Assembly (NCBI GenBank): GCA_903866255.1
Contig: CAIPMW010000004.1
Location: 1 to 64,000, forward strand
From: an uncultured Chlorobiaceae bacterium
GTDB taxonomy: Bacteria; Bacteroidota; Chlorobiia; Chlorobiales; Chlorobiaceae
Length of the DNA stretch: 64,000 nucleotides
Reading direction: 5' to 3'
How positions within the stretch are numbered: position 1 is the stretch's first letter; each line of letters opens with the position of its first letter. The translations under genes were made by a program, and so were the position numbers. Shown one piece after another: positions 11,638-21,969 of the stretch. The notes beneath the pieces are model-generated. The model saw only the letters and a list, made by a program, of their open reading frames with translations. It was not told the origin of the DNA and did not search any database.

Positions 11638-12798
11638 TTATCCACAGGGAAAATATGGGTTAACCTTTTTAATCTGCAAATACCTTGCCGCAATAATTGG
11701 AATTAAGAACAATCCGCTATTACCCCCTATCAAATAAGGATTGGAAAAGGATGCAAATACAATAGAAGTATAACTCAAAAACAAGACTCTAATTAATCTA
11801 TCATTTTTTACATATATAAATGAAATTACTGTCCAATAAAATAGCATATATAAATAAAATAAAAACCCAACAATCCCCGTTGTAGACAAAACATGAAGGA
11901 TAACGACCTCAATATTATAACTTCCGTTTGAGTATATATGACCCAATCCATAACCGAATAATAAATTATGCGCAATTGCTTTTCCAGCAATATCGAGCTG
12001 TGCAAATTTTACTGGAGAAGAATTTATCGTTTTATTAAGAATAACATCTGCTAACTGATCATAACTTATGATAATAAAAGTTATAAAAAAAAGCAATGCG
12101 AAAACCAAATATACATATTTATAAAAGCTCTTATAATGAATGCAAATCAAATAGCCAAAAACAAATAAAAATATTATCCATAATACAGTTGTCTGTGTGA
12201 TTAGTAGAGCTGTAAATGATATCAGAAAAAGGGAATATGATATTTTTCCATAGAGATAATACGAAAATAAAAGACCTATTGGTATGATTACAGCCTGGCC
12301 CACAAATACTCTTACATATCCAGCATTTAAAGCTATCCAGGATGGCTGACTCTCTATTGCCGAATCGTATATCGGCAAATATTCTGTCATTATATTATTA
12401 GTAAAAAAATAACAAAGCAATAAGATTTTTAATGAAACAAATATGGAAGCTAAATAATAATGATATATATATCGATTAAGGTCATAACATTTTGATAACT
12501 CAACATAAATAAATATGTTAAACAACGTAAACAACGGGAAAATAAATATTAAAGCAACACTTAATTCATTTCCGACCAGCACTCCATATAATAATAAAAA
12601 TGAAAACAAACAAGCCACGGTCATACAATACAACACTACTCTTTTAATCATTAGTGCCTTGTTTAGCAAAACAACTATATATATAATAAAAGAAGAAATA
12701 AAAATAAACTTAACAATAAGAGGTTGATCAAAAACACAAGCAAAATAGATGCTTAGAATATTGATACTATTAAGAACCCGAATACTTATTTTATTCAC
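11638..12798 (-). CDS. O-antigen polymerase-like (Wzy) polytopic membrane protein
   Basis: 386 aa, about 10 hydrophobic segments, AT-rich; GYGLGHIYSNGSYNIEVVILHVLSTTGIVGFLFYLYMLFY resembles Wzy_C/O-antigen ligase region. Confidence 0.75.
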   Translation of the reverse strand: MNKISIRVLNSINILSIYFACVFDQPLIVKFIFISSFIIYIVVLLNKALMIKRVVLYCMTVACLFSFLLLYGVLVGNELSVALIFIFPLFTLFNIFIYVELSKCYDLNRYIYHYYLASIFVSLKILLLCYFFTNNIMTEYLPIYDSAIESQPSWIALNAGYVRVFVGQAVIIPIGLLFSYYLYGKISYSLFLISFTALLITQTTVLWIIFLFVFGYLICIHYKSFYKYVYLVFALLFFITFIIISYDQLADVILNKTINSSPVKFAQLDIAGKAIAHNLLFGYGLGHIYSNGSYNIEVVILHVLSTTGIVGFLFYLYMLFYWTVISFIYVKNDRLIRVLFLSYTSIVFASFSNPYLIGGNSGLFLIPIIAARYLQIKKVNPYFPCG

Positions 12799-13208
12799 GT
12801 GGATATATTTCTGCTAATTTCCGTATTTATTATTCCTGCGGAATGCAGGTATCTTTTTCCATGAAACTTTTCTCCTGATGGGTTGTGTTATTTCGAATGG
12901 CAAGTTACATCTTCACACTGAAACCGCTTTTCCCGTAAACAGTTTTCTGCCAAACTTGCCCTGAATCCACTGATCTATTAATTTCTGATTTCATATTTAA
13001 TCTTCGGTAAGTTTACCGTAGTTGACTTGTGCTTGTCTTTCTTGTCTCATATCTGACATCTTTATTACTTGTCAATAATTTTCACGACAAGGGCTTTTGA
13101 CCATCCCCGCTTTTTTGCACACTACCCCGCCAACTGAGTGCGAAATACAGTACCTCACCCATAGCACTGCCTGTTTATTTACAGCGCACTACCTTAGGTC
13201 GGTTGATC

Positions 13209-14192
13209 TCATTCAAGAAGTTTTCTTTTATTATACAAATATCTAAATATATTTATCGGCAAGAATGACATTATATACAAAATCAGCGATTTCTTGTTGA
13301 GATCCCTAAACGTGAAGCTTTGTCTTAGAATTGCTGATTTACCAGATAACAATTTAGAAACGGAAGAAAAATAAAAAATGGTTTGTGTTATTTTTTGTAT
13401 TTCCTGTGGATAATATTCTTCAAAACAGGGATAAAGATTTATGCAATTTTCCAGAAAAAACTGATATTCAAATGCAATTTTATCAAATTTTTTCCATGTA
13501 TCACTTAAACCATGGACCCTGTATTTTGTTATGACGTCTGCACAATATGCACAGTGCCAGTCATGCGCTACCCTGCAAAAAAGATCCATCTCTTCAATCA
13601 TTTCAAATCTGTTATCAAAACATTCTTGCAGATTGTCCAAAGCAGTTTTTCTGACAACAACGCTTGAAATACAAAGAAAATAAAATTGCAGCAAATTTCG
13701 GAATATATCGCCCTCTGGCATCTGTTTTTTGTAGAGAATAAATGATTTTCCCTTATTATTGAAATAAACTGTATTTGCATAGGAGAGTCCTACCTTCGGA
13801 TTCTTAAAATGCAATACCTGCTTTTCAAGTTTATCAGGAAACCATACATCATCACTGTCAAGAATGGCTATAAGATCGCCTTGAGACTTTTGTATTGCCA
13901 AATTTCGAGCCATCCCAAGAGGAACATTTTTTTCTCCACAAAAATATTTAAGTCTTGAGTCATAGCTTTGCGCTATTGCAGCCGTATTGTCGATCGATGC
14001 ATTATCCCATAAAATAATTTCCCAATTACCATAAGACTGACAATAAACAGAATCAACTGCATCTTTAAGGTATGCTTCTGAGTTGTAGCAATTAATAATA
14101 ACGGAGACCAGCGGCAATGTATCTTTACTCAAAATTAACCTCTTTATCAATACTAATATTTTTATTTCACTCGGAGGGTATATGATAGTCAA
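13209..14192 (-). CDS. Glycosyltransferase family 2
   Basis: PLVSVIINCYNSEAYLKDAVDSVYCQSYGNWEIILWDNASIDNT...LIAILDSDDVWFPDKLEKQ. Confidence 0.93.
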   Translation of the reverse strand: MTIIYPPSEIKILVLIKRLILSKDTLPLVSVIINCYNSEAYLKDAVDSVYCQSYGNWEIILWDNASIDNTAAIAQSYDSRLKYFCGEKNVPLGMARNLAIQKSQGDLIAILDSDDVWFPDKLEKQVLHFKNPKVGLSYANTVYFNNKGKSFILYKKQMPEGDIFRNLLQFYFLCISSVVVRKTALDNLQECFDNRFEMIEEMDLFCRVAHDWHCAYCADVITKYRVHGLSDTWKKFDKIAFEYQFFLENCINLYPCFEEYYPQEIQKITQTIFYFSSVSKLLSGKSAILRQSFTFRDLNKKSLILYIMSFLPINIFRYLYNKRKLLE

Positions 14193-15462
14193 AACCTGTC
14201 AAAACCCGTTTTAACGCATAGATTACGCGCATCGGAAGATCAAGTTCAGCAAGTCTTAACCTTCTTACAATCGAAAATGTTAATTTTGTACTGATAACGG
14301 CAGACACAAACAGCTTCAATACACTGTCAAGACTATGATATTGACGATAATATGATCTTGTTTTCATTGCGAGCTTTTCATACTCGCTTCCTCTTGCGTC
14401 ATCAAGAATCAGCTCCAGACTTGAATTACCAGCACAATAGTGCCTGTCTGTAATCATTGAGCCAAGAGTATACTCTTCTGAATCAAAAAGGTATCGGTAT
14501 TGATAATCCGCTGTCAACTGCGTGTAGCTGAAATCGAGGAGAACCACAGGTATTGCGAGTTTCGCGCCTTCAAGGGCAGCGGTTCCCATCGCAAACAAGA
14601 GATCAACATGTTCAACCAGAACCATATCCAACCGTTCCAGGGGAACTGTTCCATGAAAAATCACTGAAAAAAATTGATTTTTCAACTCTTTGGCAAACAT
14701 GACAAGCTGGTCTGCCTCTTCTCCATCACCAATGATATGGAACTCTACCGGGCAATTGCGGTTTGTTGCATATGCAGCAATGCGCTTGAGAGTGTAGGAA
14801 AGAATCGGAATCTTGAAATCTTCAAGCCTTCCAATCCATGCGCAACGAAGTGGTACGGCAGGTTTAAGCCTTTCTCCGAGATCAATTATACTGTCTGAAC
14901 CCGGAACAGGCACAAATGTCGCAACATCTATATGTGCGCCAGTTGCAAGCCTGACTCCCTCCAGATTTGCCCGATCCATAAAGACTATCCCCTGACAACG
15001 AAAGCACTCTTCGACCAGCTTTCTGAGTTTTTGCCTTTGAGCAGCAAACAACATCTTTCTGATGATAAGCGACAGAGAAAAGCTATCCTGTTGAGGGCTT
15101 AGCCAATGCGATCCTGGAGAAATATTGAAGGGATGAAGATGCCAGAACAACAATCGTGTTCCATTGCCAAATGAGATTTCCTCGGGTAAGCGCCATAAGG
15201 GCAGTGACTGCATAACGCATACGGAGTCATCATCAATAATTATCCTTTTTCCGGGAACCAGATGCAGGATTTTCAGACGGCTGTCAGTAACATTTCTTGC
15301 CATATACCCATCGGGGTAATCTATCAGACTGATATGAAGCTCCGGATAACCACCGACAAGTGCATGTGCCATTCTTAAAAAAAGAACGGGTACCCCACCA
15401 ATAGTATGATAGGGAAAGAAAAAAAAGATTTTCCGGATATTTGCCTTTTCAAAAGGAGTCAA
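14167..15462 (-). CDS. Glycosyltransferase (GT4-like)
   Basis: KIFFFFPYHTIGGVPVLFLRMAHAL; CAWIGRLEDFKIPILSYTLKRIA; EFHIIGDGEEADQL. Confidence 0.75.
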   Translation of the reverse strand: MTPFEKANIRKIFFFFPYHTIGGVPVLFLRMAHALVGGYPELHISLIDYPDGYMARNVTDSRLKILHLVPGKRIIIDDDSVCVMQSLPLWRLPEEISFGNGTRLLFWHLHPFNISPGSHWLSPQQDSFSLSLIIRKMLFAAQRQKLRKLVEECFRCQGIVFMDRANLEGVRLATGAHIDVATFVPVPGSDSIIDLGERLKPAVPLRCAWIGRLEDFKIPILSYTLKRIAAYATNRNCPVEFHIIGDGEEADQLVMFAKELKNQFFSVIFHGTVPLERLDMVLVEHVDLLFAMGTAALEGAKLAIPVVLLDFSYTQLTADYQYRYLFDSEEYTLGSMITDRHYCAGNSSLELILDDARGSEYEKLAMKTRSYYRQYHSLDSVLKLFVSAVISTKLTFSIVRRLRLAELDLPMRVIYALKRVLTGFDYHIPSE

Positions 15463-15486
15463 GCGAGCTCTCCTGAGGCAATGCCA

Positions 15487-16518
15487 TTATGCCTTTTTTG
15501 GGATACAATGTTCAAAAATGCGCTGAAAATCCCCCTTGAATATTTCAAGCTCCTTTAGCTTCCAGAGCTCCATATTATGCCTGGAACGTTCTGGATCAAA
15601 ATACTTGTATGGCTCCTGATGATCTGTGCGCCCCAATTCAAGAAAAGAACAGACATTATCCACCGTTGCCTGGTAGTTGGTGACCAGATCCTCAAAATTG
15701 ACCCGCAATACACGATCCGACAGATCATTGATCATCGAACGATATAAATTATAACGTTTGATAAAGGTATCGACATCGTGAGCACCGGCTATTCGACGGT
15801 AGAATTCAAGATTGTCATTAAACCCCTGTTGTGTTGTAATTGCAGTGGCATAGATATCACGTGGATCACGATCAACAACAATACATTGCGCCTTTTCGCC
15901 AAGCAGCACAAGATTTTTTCCCGGATCAAATGGCTCAAGAGCATTGTGGGTAACCAGAATACCATACTCAGCAACATTCAGATCCCTGGTCAATATTCGA
16001 TGAACAAATCCCTGTGCTGCAGGATAAAAGGCATCAGGAAATGTCAGCCTGTAATGCCTCATCTTGTTGTGACCCACCCTGCCTAAAAGTTTGCGGACAA
16101 AGGTTGCCAAGCCACTATCCTCCAGATCATCATACGGCCAGGGAGTTTCCCACTCGAGTGTTACGGATTCTGTCAAAAACTTCTCAAGGCACTCAATGAT
16201 GTCAGGATACAACCGTGCATAGCCATAACCTGTGGAATAGAACTTTTGCGGAAAACCAGGAGTTGCTGCAAGCTTTTTGATGGTTTTTTCAAAACGGTTT
16301 AACGCTGAATGGGTGCGGATGGGTGACCAGTCATCCAAGGCATGACGAAGATCTATCAACCCCCCACTGATCCTTAAAAGATCAAATTCAACCCGGTAGT
16401 TTGGAACATGGATCCCCTTGAACTCCCTCAGGAGATCACTTACGGCAGCCTTGCCGGAAAACATATACCCGGAAAGATCGAGAACCTTAAACTGTCCTGA
16501 CATTCCCGGCACTGTCAA
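15487..16518 (-). CDS. Sulfotransferase-family protein
   Basis: N-term LDLSGYMFSGKAAVSDLLREF P-loop-like PAPS motif; CIVVDRDPRDIYATAITTQQ 3'-phosphate-binding motif. Confidence 0.75.
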   Translation of the reverse strand: MTVPGMSGQFKVLDLSGYMFSGKAAVSDLLREFKGIHVPNYRVEFDLLRISGGLIDLRHALDDWSPIRTHSALNRFEKTIKKLAATPGFPQKFYSTGYGYARLYPDIIECLEKFLTESVTLEWETPWPYDDLEDSGLATFVRKLLGRVGHNKMRHYRLTFPDAFYPAAQGFVHRILTRDLNVAEYGILVTHNALEPFDPGKNLVLLGEKAQCIVVDRDPRDIYATAITTQQGFNDNLEFYRRIAGAHDVDTFIKRYNLYRSMINDLSDRVLRVNFEDLVTNYQATVDNVCSFLELGRTDHQEPYKYFDPERSRHNMELWKLKELEIFKGDFQRIFEHCIPKKA

Positions 16519-17626
16519 AATAATTTCGAATCCCGGTCACTACACGGTCTTGCTCAGATTCACTCAACTCTGCATGTAACGGCAGACTGAGCAATTCATC
16601 ACCCAGAAGCTCGGCATTGGGCAACGCATAATCAGTTGCAAAATAGTCAAGCTGGTGATTGGGCTGGTAATGCAGACCACACTCAATATGCGAGGCCCGC
16701 AAATGATTCATCAGCGCATCACGATGAGTAGCGGAAACACGAACAGGAAAAATGTGGGGAATGAGGTTTTCATAGCATAAATCGAGAAATCGAATGCCCG
16801 GCACACCTGACAACTCTTGCTGGTAACGAGCAACGCAATGTTGGCGATGAAGGGCAAACTGCCCTATTTTTGTCAATTGAACCCTGCCGATTGCAGCCAT
16901 AAGGTTGCTCATGTGGTAGCGGTAACCCTGATGGCGTACATCAAAAAACCAGCTTCGCTGGCCGCTGTAACGCTTTTCGGTATCCTGCTCCACTCCAAGC
17001 AATCTTGCATCACGAATACGCTGCACAAGAGCCTTGTCTCCGGTAACAACAGCCCCTCCTTCACCCGCAGTGATATTTTTGATACCATCGAAACTAAAGC
17101 AGATCACATCCCCTTGATCGCCAATAACCTTGCCATTCCTGTAACAGCCAAATCCATGAGCCGCATCTTCAATCACCCTCAGTCCAAAACGCCCGGCAAA
17201 GAGGTAAACAAGATCCATTTCCGTACTGTCACTGGCATAGTGCACCGGCATGATCGCTTTGGTCTTTGAAGTGATCCTGCGCTCGGCATCGGTCAGATCG
17301 AGAAAAACACGATCCAGAGTCACATCACAGGCAACCGGCTTTGCTCCTGTTGCTGAAACAGCCTGAAATGATGCTACATAGGTAATTGAAGGCACCAGCA
17401 CCTCATCCCCCGGACCAATTCCCAAACACTCCAGTGCAAGATGCAGCGCAGCGGTACCGGTGTTGACGCAAATCACGTCGTTCTCGGTACCGATAAAGGC
17501 ACGCAACTCCTCTTCAAACTGCTGCACCTCCTTGCCCATACCCAGATAACCGGCATCTATGACACTGGCAAGAGCAACTTTCTCTTCCTCACCCACAGAA
17601 GATCTTGAAAGGCGAATAACGTTCAT
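16487..17626 (-). CDS. DegT/DnrJ/EryC1/StrS aminotransferase
   Basis: NTGTAALHLALECLGIGPGDEVLVPSITYVASFQAV; VIEDAAHGFG; FSFDGIKNITAGEGGAVV with PLP lysine. Confidence 0.93.
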   Translation of the reverse strand: MNVIRLSRSSVGEEEKVALASVIDAGYLGMGKEVQQFEEELRAFIGTENDVICVNTGTAALHLALECLGIGPGDEVLVPSITYVASFQAVSATGAKPVACDVTLDRVFLDLTDAERRITSKTKAIMPVHYASDSTEMDLVYLFAGRFGLRVIEDAAHGFGCYRNGKVIGDQGDVICFSFDGIKNITAGEGGAVVTGDKALVQRIRDARLLGVEQDTEKRYSGQRSWFFDVRHQGYRYHMSNLMAAIGRVQLTKIGQFALHRQHCVARYQQELSGVPGIRFLDLCYENLIPHIFPVRVSATHRDALMNHLRASHIECGLHYQPNHQLDYFATDYALPNAELLGDELLSLPLHAELSESEQDRVVTGIRNYFDSAGNVRTV

Positions 17627-17635
17627 AACATATTC

Positions 17636-18073
17636 CTACCAGAAAAAGGGTATTTTATCCAGTTCAAGGTTGTCCGCCTCAGCAGGGTCATGTTCCTCAT
17701 CAGCGATATTGAGTAGAAGATTAAAGTCACAAAGCCCCTGGAATGCAACCCATAGGCCTGGTGCAACAGTCAATCTTGAATAATTTTCTGTCCCGAGAAT
17801 TATTTGCGAACAACATCCAGTGGTCGTGCTTGAAGTCCGGTCATCATAAATAACAAATCGGATACCACCAATTGGGACAACGAGATTCAATGTAACGCGA
17901 CGATGGCGTTTCCAGCCCTTGATGGTTTGCAGATGAATGATGGAAAAATATGCTTCACCAAAATCGACATAGCCGGGAGCTGAACGCTTGAGTGCATGCA
18001 AAATATCGCCCCTGGGATTGACAATGCGTTTTTGCGGTGTTACCTGCACCCCATCAATCAGGAGAGTGTCCAT
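17636..18073 (-). CDS. Cupin, dTDP-4-dehydrorhamnose 3,5-epimerase-related
   Basis: RIVNPRGDILHALKRSAPGYVDFGEAYFSIIHLQTIKGWKRHRRVTLNLVVPIGGIRFVIYDDR. Confidence 0.7.
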   Translation of the reverse strand: MDTLLIDGVQVTPQKRIVNPRGDILHALKRSAPGYVDFGEAYFSIIHLQTIKGWKRHRRVTLNLVVPIGGIRFVIYDDRTSSTTTGCCSQIILGTENYSRLTVAPGLWVAFQGLCDFNLLLNIADEEHDPAEADNLELDKIPFFW

Positions 18074-19182
18074 TCTCGGCCCCGCTCACTGGCAAATTGT
18101 TCGTATTCGACAAGCTGCTTTTGAGTGAATGCATACATATCGTTACTGCCTCGATAGTAAGAAGTGTACCATTCGCTGACCATGCGGATAGTTTCAGCAT
18201 AATCAAGATTTGGTTCCCATTTCAGATGAAAGAACGCCTTGTCGCAATTAAGCTTGAGCAAACCTGCTTCATGGAACGGAATGTTGTCAGTAATGCGATA
18301 AGCTTCATCTGAAGAGTCAAAGCCCCAGTTGCGGCCAAGATCTCCAATGAGTTCAACAACGGTGCGGTTCTGTTCAGCCCTTGGACCAAAGTTGAACGTT
18401 GAGCCATGCAATGTTTCGTTTTCAGCAAGAGCCATTCCAAGAGTAAGATAGCCACTCAATGGTTCCAGGACATGTTGCCAGGGACGCGTAGCTTTGGGAC
18501 TGCGGATTTCGACAATTTGTCCTTTATTCCAAGCTTTCATGCAATCAACAACGATACGATCCCTAGCCCAGTCACCACCACCGATGACATTACCCGCCCG
18601 GCCAACCCCCAAACGGACAAAATTGTCACTGCCCTGAAAAAATGAGTGCAGATAAGACTTTACGACCAGTTCGGCAGCTCCCTTGGATCCACTGTAGACA
18701 TCTTTTCCGCCAAGAGCATCGGTTTCCCGGTAACCCCAAACCCACTCTACGTTATCATAACACTTGTCACTCGTTATGATAACAGCTATGCATTTCCGGT
18801 TTAAACGCCTCAATACCTCAAGAACGTTCATGGTACCGATTGTGTTGGTCGTAAAGGTTTCAACAGGATCAATGTATGATACAGAAACAATGGCCTGGGC
18901 AGCCAGATGAAACACACAATCCGGTTGCTCTTCAGCAATCAACTCTTGCATGACTGCCAAATCCCGGACATCTGCCTGGTGATGGGAGAGCCGACCGGTA
19001 AGTCCAGTCTCCTCAAACATCGAAGGGTTGGTCGGCACATCTTTGGAAATGCCAATAACGTCAGCACCAAGCTTCAAAAGCCAAGCGGTGAGCCAGCTTC
19101 CCTTGAATCCGGTATGACCGGTAACCAGTACTCTCTTCCCTTTATAATAGCCTTTGAACATCAACTTCTCCAAACTTTCCAT
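18058..19182 (-). CDS. rfbG: CDP-glucose 4,6-dehydratase
   Basis: YYKGKRVLVTGHTGFKGSWLTAWLLKLGADVIGIS; HLAAQAIVSVSYIDPVETFTTNTIGTMNVLE; directly downstream of rfbF. Confidence 0.93.
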   Translation of the reverse strand: MESLEKLMFKGYYKGKRVLVTGHTGFKGSWLTAWLLKLGADVIGISKDVPTNPSMFEETGLTGRLSHHQADVRDLAVMQELIAEEQPDCVFHLAAQAIVSVSYIDPVETFTTNTIGTMNVLEVLRRLNRKCIAVIITSDKCYDNVEWVWGYRETDALGGKDVYSGSKGAAELVVKSYLHSFFQGSDNFVRLGVGRAGNVIGGGDWARDRIVVDCMKAWNKGQIVEIRSPKATRPWQHVLEPLSGYLTLGMALAENETLHGSTFNFGPRAEQNRTVVELIGDLGRNWGFDSSDEAYRITDNIPFHEAGLLKLNCDKAFFHLKWEPNLDYAETIRMVSEWYTSYYRGSNDMYAFTQKQLVEYEQFASERGREWTLS

Positions 19183-19931
19183 GGTGGGTTTGTCTTCCAG
19201 AGTTCCTCAAGATGACTTCTGTCGCGCACAGTATCCATACACTGCCAGAAACCATTATGCCTGTAGGTCATTAACTGGCCGTCACGGACAAGGTTCTCCA
19301 TTGGGTCAGACTCAAGAATGGTGTCATCACCGTGGAGATAGTCAAAAATTCCAGACTCAAACACAAAGAAACCGCCATTGACCCATCCTTCTCCTGTCTG
19401 AGGTTTCTCGGTAAATTCAATTACCCGATCTCCATCAAAATTAATACCACCGAATCGCGCCGTAGGATGAACCGCCGTAACCGTCGCAATTTTACCATGG
19501 GATTTGTGAAAGGCCACAAGCTTTCTGATATCGACCGAACAAACGCCATCGCCATAGGTCAGCATAAAGGTGTTGTTCCCTACATGCTTTTTCAGCCGAT
19601 GGAGCCTGCCGCCAGTCATGCTGTTCATCCCCGTATCAACAAGATGAACCAGCCAATCCCTTTCACAGTTTTTTTTGGCCGATACTTCCCCATTTTTCAG
19701 GGAGATGGTCAGATCACTTTGAAAATTATAGTAATTAAGAAAATATTCCTTGATGAACTCTCCCTTGTAACCAAGGGCAATAATGAATTCCCTGAAACCG
19801 TAATGACCGTAAATATTCATAATGTGCCAGAGAATCGGCTTGCCGCCGATATCCACCATGGGTTTCGGTTTGACAATGGTCTCTTCGCTCAACCGTGAAC
19901 CAAACCCGCCTGCAAGAATGACCGTTTTCAT
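19161..19931 (-). CDS. rfbF: Glucose-1-phosphate cytidylyltransferase
   Basis: MKTVILAGGFGSRLSEETIVKPKPMVDIGGKPILWHIMNIYGHYG. Confidence 0.95.
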   Translation of the reverse strand: MKTVILAGGFGSRLSEETIVKPKPMVDIGGKPILWHIMNIYGHYGFREFIIALGYKGEFIKEYFLNYYNFQSDLTISLKNGEVSAKKNCERDWLVHLVDTGMNSMTGGRLHRLKKHVGNNTFMLTYGDGVCSVDIRKLVAFHKSHGKIATVTAVHPTARFGGINFDGDRVIEFTEKPQTGEGWVNGGFFVFESGIFDYLHGDDTILESDPMENLVRDGQLMTYRHNGFWQCMDTVRDRSHLEELWKTNPPWKVWRS

Positions 19932-19944
19932 TCAATTCATTGTC

Positions 19945-21042
19945 TTAATAACAATTACACGCATCAATAACCGCCTGTACCTCCGCCTCTGTCATGCATG
20001 GAGCCATTGGCAGACTCAGTACAGTCCTGTGAATTTCCTCTGTTATGGGGTAACTATAGTCGTTCCACTCAACATAGGCTGGCTGTTTGTGCGGAGCTAC
20101 CGGATAATGAATAACCGTGCCTATGCCTCTTTGGCGAAGGTGCTCCTGGAAGAGATCACGCAATTCTGTTCTGATAACAAACAGATGCCACACATGGGAC
20201 TCCTGGCATAAACACCCGGGAAGAATTAATCGGGGATTGGTGATCAAGTTCAGATATTTGCTGGCAATTGCACGACGACTGCTATTGTCACGATCGAGAT
20301 ATTGGAGTTTTACAGAGAGCAAGGCAGCCTGCAACTCGTCAAGGCGACTGTTTACCCCTTTAAAAAGATTCTCGTATTTAACTGTCGAACCATAATTACC
20401 CAATGCACGAATGGTATCGGCAAGTTTCGCGTCATTAGTGGTTACCGCCCCGCCATCGCCCAGCGCTCCCAGGTTTTTTCCCGGATAAAAACTGAACCCG
20501 GCAGCATCACCAAGATTACCGGCCCGCTTGCAATGATAGAGCGCTCCATGCGCCTGGGCTGCATCCTCGATGATCTTGAGCCCATACTTGTCTGCCAGTT
20601 TCTGCAGCTCGTCAGAGTATCCAATCTGCCCATAAAGATGGACTACCATAATTGCCCTTGTTCTCGACGTAATCGAATCCTCAATTCTGGAAATATCCAG
20701 ATTAAAGGTATGCAACTCCGGTTCCACAGGTTTCGGAATGAGACGATTTGCCGATATGGCAAGCATAGAGGCTATGTAGGTGTTGGCAGGAACAATGACC
20801 TCATCGCCTTCAGCCATCTGGCCAAACTCAATATATGCCCTGAAAACAAGCGACAGCGCATCCAGTCCATTTGCCACTCCGATTGCCTGTGATACTCCGC
20901 AATAATCAGCAAACCTCCTCTCAAACTCTCGTACTTCATTCCCAAGTATATACCAGCCGGAATCAACCACTCTGGCCATTGCAGAAACAATCTCGTCTCT
21001 ATATTCAGCATTGACTTTACCTAGATTTAAAAACGGAATCAT
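19945..21042 (-). CDS. DegT-family aminotransferase (FdtB/QdtB-like)
   Basis: [78 protein letters not shown]. Confidence 0.93.
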   Translation of the reverse strand: MIPFLNLGKVNAEYRDEIVSAMARVVDSGWYILGNEVREFERRFADYCGVSQAIGVANGLDALSLVFRAYIEFGQMAEGDEVIVPANTYIASMLAISANRLIPKPVEPELHTFNLDISRIEDSITSRTRAIMVVHLYGQIGYSDELQKLADKYGLKIIEDAAQAHGALYHCKRAGNLGDAAGFSFYPGKNLGALGDGGAVTTNDAKLADTIRALGNYGSTVKYENLFKGVNSRLDELQAALLSVKLQYLDRDNSSRRAIASKYLNLITNPRLILPGCLCQESHVWHLFVIRTELRDLFQEHLRQRGIGTVIHYPVAPHKQPAYVEWNDYSYPITEEIHRTVLSLPMAPCMTEAEVQAVIDACNCY

Positions 21043-21959
21043 TCTCCAACCCCTTTTAGGTATTCATCGTAACTCCTGATATAGTCTTCAGAAGAATAGA
21101 CCTCGGAGGCAAGAACCATTAGTATTGCATCAGTGGAGTATTTATACTGAACACCCCATATCATAGGCGGAATATATAGACCCTGTGCTGGGGAGTTTAA
21201 TAAAAACTCCTGTCGTTTTTGACCGTTATCAACCATGACTGAGCAATTCCCCCTCACACATACCAAGAACTGATGCACCTCTTTATGAGCATGTTCTCCT
21301 CGGGTTTCCTTACTCGGCACATCAAAAACAAGAAAATAGCGCTTAGGAATAAAGGGCAGAAACTGCCCATATTCAGCAAACGAGAGATTTCCTCGCATAT
21401 CTTTAATCAATGGCAAATGACAAAACATAACACCAGCAACAGAGGACTCTGTTTCGCTCCCTGAGCTCCGTTGTGCATTACTATTATGGCTATGAGTATT
21501 AACATATCCAATAACAACCGCCGGGTTTCCTGCAACGATTGCATTTGGAGGGACATCGCGCGTAACAACCGCACCAGCACCCACCATAGCGTTTATTCCC
21601 ACACTCAAACCAGCAAGAATTGTTGCATTCGCACCAATGGAAGAGCCTTTACACAAAAAAGTCTTTGTATACTCTTCAGGATGTTGTTTGCTTCTCGGAA
21701 AAAGATCATTGGTAAATGTTGCATTGGGACCGATAAATACATCATCCTCGATCCTTAGTCCGTCCCAGAGCTGTACACCGCACTTAACAGTTACACGATC
21801 ACCGATGACAACATCGTTTTCAATAAAAACATGATCGCAGATATTACAATCAGTTCCAATCCGCGCCCCCGGAAGAACATGGGAAAAAGCCCAAAGACGG
21901 GTATTATCTCCAATGGTTTCTGATTCAATTAGCGATTGGGGATGTTTGAAAAATGTCAT
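21039..21959 (-). CDS. WxcM-like fusion: hexapeptide acetyltransferase + 3,4-ketoisomerase cupin
   Basis: N-term LbH repeats ([41 protein letters not shown]); C-term FdtA/QdtA cupin ([49 protein letters not shown]). Confidence 0.9.
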   Translation of the reverse strand: MTFFKHPQSLIESETIGDNTRLWAFSHVLPGARIGTDCNICDHVFIENDVVIGDRVTVKCGVQLWDGLRIEDDVFIGPNATFTNDLFPRSKQHPEEYTKTFLCKGSSIGANATILAGLSVGINAMVGAGAVVTRDVPPNAIVAGNPAVVIGYVNTHSHNSNAQRSSGSETESSVAGVMFCHLPLIKDMRGNLSFAEYGQFLPFIPKRYFLVFDVPSKETRGEHAHKEVHQFLVCVRGNCSVMVDNGQKRQEFLLNSPAQGLYIPPMIWGVQYKYSTDAILMVLASEVYSSEDYIRSYDEYLKGVGE

Positions 21960-21969
21960 GAACTGGCTC

